Assembly: GCA_001600095.1 (NCBI GenBank)
Contig: BCIX01000001.1
Location: 7,775,198-7,839,197 of the forward strand
Direction of reading: 5' to 3'
Length of the DNA: 64,000 nucleotides
Source: Bullera alba
Lineage: Eukaryota > Basidiomycota > Tremellomycetes > Tremellales > Bulleraceae
In this document: piece by piece, positions 21,123 to 31,974 of the stretch
Position numbering within the stretch: the first letter of the stretch is position 1
Layout: each line of letters begins with the position of its first letter
The notes under the pieces: generated by a model
The model's database searches: none
The model's input: only the letters and a program-made list of their open reading frames with translations
What the model was told of the DNA's origin: nothing
Translations under genes and position numbers: made by a program

Positions 21123-22435
21123 GGTCGAGTGCAGAGATTAGGACGATTCTCAACAGAGGTTGTATGTGTCTGGACAGATGAACCACAAGTCCATTTACTC
21201 TTGGTCCGGTGAACAGGCTGGCGATGGATGCCAGTCATCATGTTTGATCTGCAGTCTGAGTCGACCTGAAACGATACTCAGTAGCTCAGATTGATAGTCT
21301 TGTCAATCAGGTCAGCCAAATGAGACTGAGTATCAATCAGCCGTGTTTGATCAGCGTTACCATAAAGTAGGGTGTCGATTCGTGCAACACATACTGGATG
21401 CTACCATATGTGTGTCACAGACCGGACTGATTAGCGTGCATGTATGGTATGATGAGCTACAGGTCCGATAAATGCATGTGAGCTTGTCAGTCTCTTGGGC
21501 CGAGGATGCTGTTACATCTGCTAAACCCAATCGCCCGACCATATCGACCGCCTTAAACCCCCTCTTGTTCCTCTTCCATGGATTCTAGTTTCAACTGGCT
21601 ACACCACAACTCGTCGTTCCTCGCCCTGGTCGCCCAGGGCGGGGGTAGAGACTCGAGAGTGAGTGCAGTCTGTGAATGAGTCGCGAGTCAGAGAATGGCC
21701 AGAAGCCAAGAAGCCATTACACCCCCTGTGCCTCGACGAAGCGACAAACCGAGACAGGCACCAGGAAGAGTCGACACCCCCCCTTTTTTTCCAACTCTGC
21801 GCCCGATGACCTCGACATCGGTAGCATTGACGTTGACAACGATGAACACTGTCTTGATCACGTACCCAACACTCTGCACATCACACACAGCGCGTCAATC
21901 GAGTTGAAACACGGTTCATCTGACCACCTCCCCCCCGGCTTATACCCACACCTATTGCCATCTCGACTTGCTCCACAATTCAAAGACGCCCAAACGCCCC
22001 GAAGCCCGACACGACCAGTCGGTTTGGCAATACTTTGTCAAATACAGGCTCAATCTCCTCTCGGCCTCGCGCTGCATGCAAAGGTCTCGGGTCGCGCCCA
22101 TCAGGTCCCTGTCGATCAGAACGCGTGTAGCAGACGTATAGTGGCAGGGGGGCAAAAGGCAAAAGCAAGTCCAGAGCCAGGCCTCGCATCAGCCGTTGCC
22201 CAGAGCTTTCGACGAGCTGTCGGCTCCTCGGGTTGAACATCTGACACAGGGGTTAGCTGGTACGAATCGCGATCCGGATTGATCACGGAGTGACCAAGAA
22301 GAAGGACAGGAAGCGCGACTATCAACAACAGAAAGGCGACGACACGTCCATCGCTCGCCCATATACACCAACTCAACCATCGAGCGCTTCCTTCACTCGT
22401 CCTCCTATCCATAGCAACTACCTCGCGCCTACACC
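21123..22435. other. 1.3-kb gene-free interval
   Basis: It contains an AT-richer part (21240-21500) with repeated TCAGTC/GACTGA words and a C-rich part (21770-22200). A 186-codon plus frame (21676-22236) has no recognisable motif, shows frame-shadow composition and probably reflects C-rich leader sequence. The TATA-like CATATACACC near 22359 sits ~75 nt before the next ATG. No tRNA was found. Confidence 0.4.
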
Positions 22436-25425
22436 ATGCCGTACGGCCCATCTGGCTCATCGAGCGTGTCGGCCTCCGCATCCCCATACATCCACTCGTC
22501 GGCGTCCATCATGTCATCCTCTAGGCTCTCGTCGTCCTCGATCAAAGCCGCCCCGAGGCGCAGGCACAAAGCCAAAGCGTCCGTACCGACTGGGCTGTCC
22601 ATGGGTCTGGAGGAGGAGGTCGAGTTTGGCTCGGACGAGGATACTATCGATCAAGTGGGCGAGATCGAACCTGAAACCCAAGGACAGGTGTGGTATCCGG
22701 GCAAGGTGTCGCCTCCCAAGAAGGGCAATACGCCTCTACCTCCAACATCCTATGGTCACAGGAGGACCGGTTCTGGATCATCCAAAGCCTCTACTTCAGT
22801 GGGAAACTTGTCCCTGTCCTCGCTGCGCTCCAGCTCGTCCCTCGCACCCATCAAGATATCCTCCTCGAAACCCTCGCTTCTGGGCAGGATGAGGAGGAGC
22901 GACAAGGACAAGAGTCTAGGGGAATCGCGTCTGGTCCTACCAGAGTCCTTCAACCCCACCAGCCCGAGCGACTCTAGCAGTACCGACCGAACTAGTATCG
23001 GCACGTCGACGCAGTACAGCGTTCCCTCCTCGCCAATCAGTCAATTCTCCTCGACCCCCTCGATGGCCAGTCTGCAGAGCAAGAAGGAGAAGCCGCGTCC
23101 AAGCGTCATGGGGAGGTTCTTTGGCGGAAAGAGGGACGAGTACGGTATCTCCGACAGGACGCTGGGCGGCGGTTTAGGCAGTGTAGAGTCTCTCTCCGTG
23201 AGGAGCGAAGCTTGTGAGTTGAGAATCCAATAATGTCCTGTAACGCGACTAGACAGGTGAGCTGACTATGCGCATTAGCCTCCGCACCACGCTCTATCCT
23301 CATCACACCGGCGCATGTTCCCCCCTCTCACAACCCTCTTCACGGATACCTGCCCCCAACAGAATCATCCGTTCCGTCGTCCCCGTTGCCAAGGATACCC
23401 ACCACGCCGTTCCAGTTCAACTCGCACGAAGAGGAGCAAAATGTATTCGACACGCACGGTGCCAAGCCGGGACCATCCCACGCGTCAAAGCCTTCCCAAA
23501 GCTCGAGCCGTGCTGGTGATGGCGACGATGTGGACAAGTTTAGCCAAGACAGAGAGTCAGCGGACGTGCCCGCGAGTGTGAGCGAAAATCACGACACGTC
23601 AACCATTGCAACCGACCCCTTGCCCATGGATCAAAACATGGCCATCGCTCAAGTCGCCTCTGACAATGACGTGCAAAGTGACGAGCTGGTGCACTTCCTC
23701 TTGCCGTCGTTCCCGACCATACCCACCGCCATCGAAGGCATCTCGATTCTGTCCACCACCGTCATGAGGCGATTGGTCTCCGGGGCGCACAAGAAGAGCG
23801 GCAGTCTGGGTTCCGGATTCAAAGGCTCCGGCGTCGGTCTTCCAGCTATAAGCTCGTCCAACGGTCCTAAGAAATACATTTGGATCAAACACCTCTTGGT
23901 CCTCACCTCCTTCCACGTCAATGGGGAGGAGACCAACCCCTCTACAAAGGTCGGCGCGTCGGGTCAGACTATCGCCCACGTCCACTTGTTCGGGTATGCA
24001 CCACCTTCGACGTCGGCCAAGCGACCTAGCAGTGCCGGTGTCGAGAATGGCGGTATGACTGGTGTAGGAGCAGAAGTCGACAGAGAGGCCATTCAAGCCG
24101 ATACCGCGGTGGGCGTGTGGGAAGGGGACGAGTATAATGGAGGTGGAGGAAGGCGATGGGTTTTGAGGATCAGCTCGAGCGCGATGGCCGAGGAGTGGCT
24201 GTGTGATATGCCAAACGGGTAAGTGTGAGCTCTGTGGCATCTGTCTCCTCGAGCTGATCAGTGATCAAGGGATACTCTGTTCGATTGGATGTCCCAGCTC
24301 AAGGGTCTAGTTACAGTCATCAAGTAGGTCTTCTATCCTTGTATCTTCTTGAGGCCGCTGCTGACTCGATTTTCAGGACTGAAGCCGCTGTGAAGCCATC
24401 TGCTGTCAATCAGAAGCATCTGCCGACGCCAGAGAAGCGCCCCAAAGCCCAGATTGCCGCACCCCATCCCACCCCGTCGTCCATCACGAGCTCCACTACC
24501 GCCGGTGTTGACCAGACCCCTCGCAGCACGCAAAGCGGTACCGACACGTCGATCAACAACCCCGAAACACCGACCACTGACCCATTCTCGATGTCTTCGG
24601 CTCGGGATCTGCAGAGGATCCAGAACGCCCACCTTTCGCCTAGGATCGTCACGACCGAGCATCCAGGCAACACGGACGGACAAAGCCTCAGCGACCCTCT
24701 GGCCTTCCTCACCCTAGAGTCAAAGTCCCAATCGCTCCCACCGAGAAAGTCGAGCTTTGCCAAAGGTCGATCTGGGTCACAACCACCTTCTCGCACCATC
24801 TCGCACGACGAGCCCGCCATGCCTGAGACGCCCTCATTGCTGCCTCTGGACCAAGAGAGGGTTGCGGCTCGCGGTCCAGCCGCAGGATCTGGTCGAGCGT
24901 CTTCTGCCTTGTCCTCCGGCTCGAACGGGATTCAACCGCCAACACTGCCTCCACCCACGATGCCCCTGCCTATGCCGCCCACCGCAAGCAGCTCTATTTC
25001 TGCGGTATCGAGGGAGAAGGCTCCAGGGATCTCGGTCCAAGTCCACGACACCCCTAGGAATCGATACGACGATAATCGAACCGACTCGGTAGACGGCTCA
25101 GAGTGTACCCTCACCGCGACGTTTGAGAAGAGGACCGTCATGCCTGTGGCAGGAGCCATTTCCCGGATTTACGACGACGACGCCAGTAGCGTGTCTGGTT
25201 CTGTGGCCAGTAGCAGGAGGCGGGAGAGGCGATTGAACAAGGTCCAAGCGGTTGATCTGAGTGAGTACAGCATCTCGTGGTCGCAGTGGAGACTTCGCTG
25301 ACGCCTTGGTGTCAGTGGCCGAAGTCAACTCGAGGCCGGAATTGAATTACGAGATCAATGACGGGATGGACAAGTCGGAGCCTATCATCGAGGATCGACC
25401 CAGGAGGATTCGATTCGCCGGTTAG
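22436..25425 (+). CDS. Large Ser-rich protein with a PH-like domain, 921 aa
   Basis: Five exons (22436-23213, 23279-24218, 24270-24323, 24377-25260, 25316-25425) give 921 residues. The first ~430 residues are disordered and extremely Ser-rich (MSSSRLSSSSIKAAPRRRHK, SLSSLRSSSSLAPIKISSSK) with many basic S/T-P motifs. Residues ~453-590 look like a pleckstrin-homology-like fold: a strand KKYIWIKHLLVLTSFHV, then HVHLFGYAPP, RRWVLRISSSAMAEEWLCDM, and a C-terminal helix DTLFDWMSQLKGLVTVIK. The rest is disordered and Pro/Ser-rich, ending in RPRRIRFAG. PH-like proteins of this layout often act at the plasma membrane or bud neck, which is inference. I do not recognise an orthologue with a known role. 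Exon joins are all in frame and remove stops. Confidence 0.7.
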
Positions 25426-26147
25426 TCCTCGTCGCTAGGGATCAGTCGGCTGGCTAGAACCATTTTGGAAACGAGATAGACGATAAACGACAATACAACG
25501 AGTCATATGGGCGACAACCCGTAGACGACATACACGACAAACCGGAATCGCCGCTCTCGAGGCTTTTGGTCACCTATATGGGGTCTCGGTAACGATACAC
25601 GACGGGAATACATTATTCACTCCCAAACTATTATGCTGAGGGAGCACATCGACGATATCATTTTGGATCATATGGATCATTGGGATCAGAGCCATCTTTG
25701 GCCATGGAGAGGCGGCAGACGGCCTCCGTTATAATCATACTTTGGTGCTGGGTATCATAGTGAGCATGTGCATGAATCGACACGTTTCGAATCCTGACAG
25801 TCTGACGTCACACTTACTTTCATACTTGCTGATGCATTGGGGGCAGCAGCGCTGTCTCCTCTGACGCGTAACGACGCTGCCTGGACTTCAGCCCACTTTG
25901 GCGGGGAGAAGCACCCCGAGTCGAGCGGGGCGGGATGGCAAAGGATCTTTCCTTTGAGTGATAGTGTTGATACACGTCAGACGTTCTTACTCCGGGCTGA
26001 CGGACGGCATCATGGCGTACGGAATACGAGGCGGATGCCCAGTGAGTAAATGTTCAAGCCGCTACTTCTTCCTCAACTCACATTCCTTCTCAGTAAACAG
26101 CAATACACAGTCCCTCCACTGACCGACCAACCTACAATCCTGCCACG
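25426..26147. other. Intergenic region
   Basis: It contains the polymorphic-looking GGATCATATGGATCATTGGATC repeat-like stretch (around 25663-25687). A 70-codon frame at 25837-26049 has no ATG start and is not called. Confidence 0.35.
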
Positions 26148-27367
26148 ATGTCTGCGGTCGAAACCCCTGTGGAGCCAGCACACGCTTTGCTCTCCACCGA
26201 AGGACTATCCGTGGCCCCACCACCCAGCATTCTCGTGGCCTCACTGTGTTCACGCTACGCAATGCCACTGGGGACGAAGAGGATGCCGAGACTCTCATCA
26301 TGATCTTCAAGTCCGACGGCCAAACCACGCAGTCTGAAGCGTTTTGCTACAAATTGGCTACTTATCACGCCCCTCGTGGTCTCACAGTGTCTCAGCTCAA
26401 ATCGGAGGATCAAGATGACGATACCCTCATCATGGTGTTCAAGAGCGATGGCCTTGGCCGTTATCTGGAATCACACCAGGCTCGCTCGGACAAGCTAGAC
26501 GGTCACATTACGTCGCTAGCCAGTGTGGCTGACAGAGTCCAGGGGGGGCAATCAGTCCTAGATCCGGGCGAATCTCATCAAGACGCGGATGGCGTAAAGC
26601 TTGCTAGATCGCTGGACGGGGATACCTGGACTCTAAGCCGACCTGGCCTCAGAGAGCTTTGCTTCACCCTCGGTGGGGTCACAGCGCTCAAGGCGCCAAG
26701 CCCTGCCGCCCCGGAGAGGGGCAAGGTCAATTTCAACCCCATGGATTCCGATCTTGACGAGTCCCCATTGTCATCTCCACCCGCGTCCCCAACGTCTGGG
26801 GGTGGGCCGGCTGAGAAAGCGAGTCCAAGTCCGGATGATGAGCTATATCCCGAACGGGACTTTGAGGAAGAAGTCAGCACACCCGAGGAGAAGGACGACG
26901 ACTTTGAACTGCCAGAGTCAAATGCTGAATCCGAAGCAAGCGATGTCGAGATGGATCTCGTCAACTCGGATAGTGCCCAATCTGAAGGTGAGGAATACAT
27001 CTCCCAAGGTGACACCGATTCGGGCTCGAGCCACCGCCGGGCCAAAACCGCCAAGGGACGACTTCAAGTCGAGAAACCTGGATCCAGCCGAGCCAGACCT
27101 AGGTCTGCTCGTTCGACCTCAATCAACAAGAGACCGTTGGAGGAGGTCGACGATCCTCAATCGGGTCCCAGTTCCGGAACCGAACCCGAAGCTGCCGAAA
27201 CAGACGATGAAGCTGCTAGCTCCAGCGATGATTCTAAGGACGAAACCCCAGTCCAGAAGTTCAGAACTGTGCCGGGGTACGGCCCACGAAAACCAACGCT
27301 CGAGGAAATAGGCTCTGAAGAGGACGCCGTGGGCGACGAGGAAAGTGACATTAGTGAGGAGCTCTAA
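26148..27367 (+). CDS. Acidic protein with internal repeat; 5' end unresolved
   Basis: The long frame ending at 27367 is open from 26123, but its first ATG is at 26300 (MIFKSDGQTTQ). Upstream of that ATG the frame already encodes RGLTVFTLRNATGDEEDAET, which repeats downstream as RGLTVSQLKSEDQDDDTL, each followed by LIMxFKSDG. So coding must start earlier. The best ATG (26148, MSAVETPVEPAHALLSTEGL) is in a different frame, ending at a stop near 26303. Either a short unseen intron, a one-base sequence error, or frameshifting links them. The rest (residues after ~150) is disordered and acidic (KDDDFELPESNAESEASDVE), with a basic patch (SSRARPRSARSTSINKR) and the C-terminus VPGYGPRKPTLEEIG. Function unknown. 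Confidence 0.45.
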
Positions 27368-27913
27368 AAGACGTCCAGCGCGACGTCAACTGGATCCTAT
27401 CTTCGTATTGCAATCCGAAAGACGACCACGCTGTGTACATAGCTCAAGGTAGAGCACCCATTGTCTCGTTCCAACTGTTTGACACAATGCACTCTAATGA
27501 ACAGGTTCAGGCATGGGTCTAAGGCAGAGGTCTTACGTTGAGGACTTGACGACTCACAATCCTCGAGTGGGCCTTCTCAGTCTTCCCGCGGCTCCATGCC
27601 TAGATTAGGAGGATGCGTCTCGGTGTTCAGACATCCATCTGACTCATAGACCTGCTGATCCGTTTCCAGTGTCAGTGTGTCACACACCGCGCTCCACCAG
27701 CTTATCGGCCTTCCAGCCTTCCCCGGGGATCCTTTATGCGATCGACTCCCATCCTCGAAGACGACATGACCCGTGTTTGGGAGTTGCAAGGGATGCATAA
27801 GAGATCGTCCATGAGATCTGCATCATCGCCCCATCTCACCACAATCATCACATCCCATTCGGATCATATCACCGCAACCCTGCTGACCCACCCCAGCCTC
27901 ATATCGCTACGAC
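27368..27913. other. Intergenic region
   Basis: It carries the 3' end of the acidic-protein gene and the promoter of the first small membrane protein. No supported coding region is visible. Confidence 0.4.
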
Positions 27914-28291
27914 ATGTCCCAATCTACCGAGAAAGCCAACTCCATCACCGTCTCCTCCATCGCTGACAGCACAGCCAAGGACCCCGCTGACGCTGACGAC
28001 ACCTCCACGGGAAGTCGATTCGACAAGACAGCTCGAAGAAAGGTATTCGGCACGATATCCGATACTTACGACAGATCATGGCGACCCTCCACTGTTACGG
28101 GGCTCGTGACAAAGACTGCGGTGTGGGTGTGCTGTGTTGCCGGCTGCGTGGGGACTTGTCTATGCGTTTACGGCGATGATACCGAGCAGAGTCACAATCA
28201 AGGGCCAGATGAGTCGCGGGGCGGAAATATTGAGGGAGGGCAGATGAGCAGCAGGGAGGATACCAAGATGGAGTACGGGACAACTCAGTAG
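27914..28291 (+). CDS. Small single-span membrane protein, unknown, 125 aa
   Basis: A single-exon frame from an ATG at 27914. The N-terminal 60 residues are Ser/Asp/Thr-rich and hydrophilic (DSTAKDPADADDTSTGSRFD). One hydrophobic, Cys-rich segment spans residues ~61-86 (LVTKTAVWVCCVAGCVGTCL). The C-terminal ~38 residues are hydrophilic. There is no N-terminal signal peptide, so it would be a type II or signal-anchored protein. It is the first of three consecutive small plus-strand genes with this general build (28930 and 30015 are the others), although their sequences are not obviously similar. No family recognised. A non-coding frame cannot be fully excluded. Confidence 0.45.
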   Translation: MSQSTEKANSITVSSIADSTAKDPADADDTSTGSRFDKTARRKVFGTISDTYDRSWRPSTVTGLVTKTAVWVCCVAGCVGTCLCVYGDDTEQSHNQGPDESRGGNIEGGQMSSREDTKMEYGTTQ

Positions 28292-28929
28292 ATCAGTAGG
28301 ATACTTTGGTCATGCAGTCAGGATGAGTCAGGATGTGAATGTGGTTGTTAGGCCGTAATACCCTTCCTGGCAGCATTGAGCTAAGACCATTTCAGATGCC
28401 ATGCGCACCTCTGAGAGTCTGGCATCAGGTATGCCGCCCATACCAGTGACGCTTTCGTGGGTTTCTCACTCGATGGATCTTCATCTCACACGTCACCTGT
28501 CCTACTCACACATGCTCCATTCCGTATCCCATGTCCCCACGCGATAGTTGATCATGTCTTGCCGAGTGGAAGGCCACGTTGGGATAATCTCACTTTCTCG
28601 ACGTTACACACCTCGACCCTCCTTTAAGCTCACAGTGAAACCCGTCTCGAATGGGGTGGGGAGGGAAGAAGCGAGAGATGCTTGAGGCTTGTCTGGCTAC
28701 GTCAGTCGGGGTGGGATAGGCTTCTCGCCGAGATGGACTAGAAGCGTAGAGCTGCTTCGCGTTTCACAGTACTCACGAACTCACGGCGTCTCACGTATTC
28801 AACTAACATCTCCCTCGAGTCGAGTCGTCCATCTTCCCTGCGATGAATGCCTGTCTCTTGCTACTCCCCAGTTGCATTCGCCAATCGTCACTCTGCCATT
28901 AATTCCGTCCCCCAGCACACATCACCATC
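28292..28929. other. Intergenic region
   Basis: Promoter and leader of the second small membrane-protein gene. It is A/C/T-rich in the last 100 bases. Nothing else was seen. Confidence 0.35.
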
Positions 28930-29418
28930 ATGCCAGTCAGCACTTACTCATGCAATCCGACTCCCTCCCTCCCCGATACCGCCGCCTCCCTTTGCGATAC
29001 CGATCCCTCCCTCTGCGACACGGAGGCGGCTCCTCGCTCGGCAGTGGATATCGACCGTTCCCGTCTGTCTCACGCCAACACAGCCGATACGGCTTTTTAC
29101 CCCTCTACCAATCTCCAGCCTCCCAACGCTGACTCGTATGGAGAGCAACAGAAGGATCCGTGGGACGAGAAGACAGATGCCAGCGATTTCGACTACCTCG
29201 GCGAGAAGTACCCCGAGGGAGACCACCAAGACGAGAATGATGAGCTCAGCAAGCAGGGAGGGCGGAAAGAGAGGGTCGATCCGGAGTCCCAAGCTTCGAC
29301 GGGGAGGAGGAAATGGACTGTATCCGACTTTATACCCAGCATCGTCATGCTCGGACTCGCAACGGTCATCGCAGTCCCGGTGGGATTGAAGGCTACTGGG
29401 CATTTGAAGAGTTCATAG
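28930..29418 (+). CDS. Small tail-anchored-type membrane protein, unknown, 162 aa
   Basis: A single exon from ATG 28930 (leader ATCACCATCATG). Residues ~9-36 contain a short repeat (PSLPDTAASLCDTDPSLCDT). The middle is hydrophilic and acidic (KDPWDEKTDASDFDYLGEKY). The only hydrophobic stretch is close to the C-terminus (residues ~135-153, FIPSIVMLGLATVIAVPVGL), followed by KATGHLKSS. That is the layout of a tail-anchored protein inserted by the GET pathway. It sits between two other small one-span genes. No conserved domain known to me. Confidence 0.5.
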   Translation: MPVSTYSCNPTPSLPDTAASLCDTDPSLCDTEAAPRSAVDIDRSRLSHANTADTAFYPSTNLQPPNADSYGEQQKDPWDEKTDASDFDYLGEKYPEGDHQDENDELSKQGGRKERVDPESQASTGRRKWTVSDFIPSIVMLGLATVIAVPVGLKATGHLKSS

Positions 29419-30014
29419 TAGCCGAGCTGGACGTTCGGATGATCGTGCGGTCAGCTACCATTTCGAGGTGGTGCACTCACCAGATCAGTATGCAACGTAC
29501 CCAGACTGCTGTCTATTGAGGTTCGCATTTGGCCATGATCCGATCCAAGATGAGCCAGTCGGTCCAAAGTGGAGCGTTGGACGCGGCCCGCCTAGGAGGT
29601 GAAAGGAGAATCTGTCACCTGGCTGGTCTTGGAGCAAGTGGGATGTCACAGTGTGAATGTGCGATGCCTTCCAGGAAGCACCAGGATGGGTATTCTAGCC
29701 GGCATCCCTCGCCTTCTCCGCGGTGTCCGAAGGCCTTCCAATATCTCGCTTCCTCGACAGCTGGTCCACGTTTGGAAGACCGAAGCTTCGCCTTCGATGT
29801 GCGAGTCGGCTGGGTCGGTGTGAGATGGTGCGGTGGCGCGATGTCAGTGCTCTGAGAGTATAAATACTCAAGATATTGGACGGATCTCTGTAGACCGAGA
29901 GACACACACCCACCTCGCAATCAGCACTCTCCACCACTCTTTCCGCACATCAGCGGCTCACAAGCTCTTCGCGCCCCATAGTCCATCAACACCATATCCG
30001 CCCCTCAGGTCATC
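29419..30014. other. Intergenic region with promoter of the third small membrane protein
   Basis: Several short frames overlap in this interval without support. A TATA box lies at 29869-29876 (separate entry). Confidence 0.4.
29869..29876 (+). promoter_or_regulatory. TATA box
   Basis: TATAAATA is 139 nt upstream of the ATG at 30015. It is followed by a pyrimidine/purine-mixed leader with C/A-rich sequence, the expected arrangement for a regulated fungal promoter. Confidence 0.55.
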
Positions 30015-30299
30015 ATGAGCGACTCATCCTTCCACGGCGCAGACACCAGATTCTCCGCTTCAAGCGACTTGGAGAAACTCTCCCACCAATCCACCCAGTC
30101 CTCCGAGCCCTTCCAGTCCACTGCCACCAATCCGACCACCAGCTCACAGGGAACTCAGCCACAATCCACTCGACCAGTGCTTGCGGGACCGGGAGACGAC
30201 GACGGATCGAATGACAGCAAGGTCATTGGTGGGACGATCGCCGGTGGAGCATTGTTATTGACTACTTTGGCGGGAGTGACGTATGTTGTGAAGAAGTGA
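30015..30299 (+). CDS. Small tail-anchored-type membrane protein, unknown, 94 aa
   Basis: A single exon from ATG 30015 in good context (GTCATCATGAGC). The first ~65 residues are Ser/Thr/Gln-rich and hydrophilic (STQSSEPFQSTATNPTTSSQ). The last 26 residues form one hydrophobic Gly-rich span followed by lysines (VIGGTIAGGALLLTTLAGVT, then YVVKK), a tail-anchor pattern. The TATA box 139 nt upstream supports expression. This is the third of three adjacent genes on the same strand with short disordered N-termini and a single span. Function unknown. Confidence 0.55.
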   Translation: MSDSSFHGADTRFSASSDLEKLSHQSTQSSEPFQSTATNPTTSSQGTQPQSTRPVLAGPGDDDGSNDSKVIGGTIAGGALLLTTLAGVTYVVKK

Positions 30300-30787
30300 T
30301 GTGATGATGGACAGTCTGAAACCTTTACTCTCGCATGTGTACACCATGAAGGCCATTGCTATGGACACTTTTTAGGTCCGAATGGGTCGGACTCGGCGTA
30401 GGACCGCAGCCCGTGGATCGGCTCGTGAAGCGTCTTGGGCGAGCTTAGCCCGTGGACTCCCGTAGGTCCGTCGCACTGATCAATAAAGCACTTTCAAGCT
30501 TGCTCGGCCGGATGATCGACTCGTCACTAGATTTCGGCGGCAGGATGTGGTACGCTCGGCGTTACAGAGTCTCTCGGAGTCACGCCGTCTGCAGCTGTGA
30601 CAGAGGCACTGACGAGATTTGAAAACATCTGACCATCCCCCGACCCACCAGATGGGCGGAGTAGCGGAATAAGGTTTGCGGCAGTCCCCATCCCTCGGCT
30701 CAGGTTTGTTTCGACATGTCTCGGCTCTTTGCTCTTCGGTACGGATCAATAGAGATCAACACGCAGCGGCCTGACCGATGTCATACC

Positions 30788-30807
30788 TATGTGGCCTTAT
30801 GTGGCAT
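30788..30807. repeat. 10-bp tandem duplication (TATGTGGCNT x2)
   Basis: TATGTGGCCT is followed directly by TATGTGGCAT. This is one of the 10-bp-period duplications that cluster in the gene-poor zone. Confidence 0.7.
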
Positions 30808-31021
30808 AAGGTAGCATGCACACCGCCGTCAGGTGGCTGTCGGTACTTAGCATGAAAGCGCCGGGCCGGGCACCGATACGCAGGAGTCGACCTCTTCAAC
30901 TACCCTCTTCGCTGCGTGACTCGGCTTGGATCGGCATAAGGGTAAGAGGAGACCTGAGGAGGCAAGAGGCAGGTTCAAGAGGCGGATATTTACGTGTACG
31001 GATGGCTGTACGGGTAGAAAT

Positions 31022-31051
31022 GGCTGCCGAGGGCTGCCGAGCAGCTACCGA
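31022..31051. repeat. 10-bp tandem duplication (GGCTGCCGAG)
   Basis: GGCTGCCGAG occurs twice in a row, followed by a diverged third unit (CAGCTACCGA). A related sequence (GGCTACCGAGGGCGCTGAGG, then GCTGCCGAGG) lies upstream of the paralogous secreted gene C near 42464-42495. Confidence 0.65.
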
Positions 31052-31382
31052 CGGCGTTGTATCGGGAGGACATATCTCTGATCGGAGGTTCTGTTATCGG
31101 TCGATTTGGCACTACAGCAATGTTGTGCCAAGAGAAGACCTGGCAACCTTACCAAGACGATGGCAGGAAATAGTCTGACAATTGGAAGGATACAAGGAGT
31201 CGCGGCAATACATAACACAAGCTCATTTAAGCCGTGATCATCAATCAACGTTCAACATTGGTCAAGCTTCACCTCAAGCTCTGCAATATACAAATCACAC
31301 TCAATCCATACGTCGTCGCCGCCTCTCACACCAAACTTCGGTACTACCAAGCCCAGCCCGGTATCCTGAACTCAACGCGACA

Positions 31383-31974
31383 ATGCTTCTCTCGGCCTAC
31401 GCTCTAGTGGCGCTCGTCTCCACGGTCCTAGCGACGCCTACGCCTACCCGCAATTTCAAGCAGGCCTCACGAGCAGAGGTTGGTTGATCTACTTCTACCA
31501 AGCGATTGCCGCTCATTAGATGCCAGGTCGTTCGACGAATCAAGCGGGGCGTGAGACCTCGAGCCCCTGTTCCATCCGGAGCAGGCGGGGCACCCACTTC
31601 AGTTACACCTAATCCTAATCAGGGCAAGACTATCGTTGACTACAACCTCTTCTACACCGGGTCTGGCCGGATCCTCTCTGCCACCGCCTGTAAGTCTTCC
31701 GACCGGGGTGGTGAATCGCACAAGGCTGACAAAATGCTTAGTTCCGCTAGAGACTACTTTCCCCAACACAGAGTCCACTGCGAACGCCGCTCAGCAATGC
31801 GTCGACTTTGCATTCAGTCAGGGCGATCCCGGCGATGAATACTACGGCGCCGTTCTCTACTACGACGAGTCAGACGACCTGTGGCACTGCCAGGCGAGTT
31901 ACAGCGGCATTGACAACAACGACCTCGACGCCGAGAAAGCCAGCGCCAAACCAGTGTATGGCTACAGCCGATGA
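31383..31974 (+). CDS. Secreted protein with dibasic pro-peptide, family copy A, 163 aa
   Basis: Three exons (31383-31478, 31527-31689, 31742-31974) give 163 residues. Residues 1-18 are a signal peptide (MLLSAYALVALVSTVLATPT). A short pro-region ends in VVRRIKRG, a Kex2-type dibasic site. The mature part begins near VRPRAPVPSGAGGAP and contains two Cys (AQQCVDF and LWHCQ), the motif YYDESDDLWHC and the terminal PVYGYSR. Two paralogues on the opposite strand (39650-40264 and 41557-42199) share every feature and both intron positions, and exon 1 is exactly 96 nt in all three. The donor of intron 1 here is GTTGGT rather than GTGAGT. No known family; a small secreted effector-, adhesin- or pheromone-like peptide is possible. 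Confidence 0.8.

Larger units (their letters stand above)
30300..31382. other. Gene-poor interval with 10-bp duplications, promoter of secreted copy A
   Basis: No supported genes. Tandem 10-bp duplications occur at 30788-30807 and 31022-31041. A TATA-like AATATACA lies near 31286, about 95 nt before the ATG of the secreted protein at 31383. Confidence 0.45.

Noticed and set aside
21676..22236. 186-codon plus frame upstream of the PH-like gene
   Set aside because: Composition is that of C-rich non-coding DNA, there is no motif or splice partner, and minus-strand frames over it are equally open.
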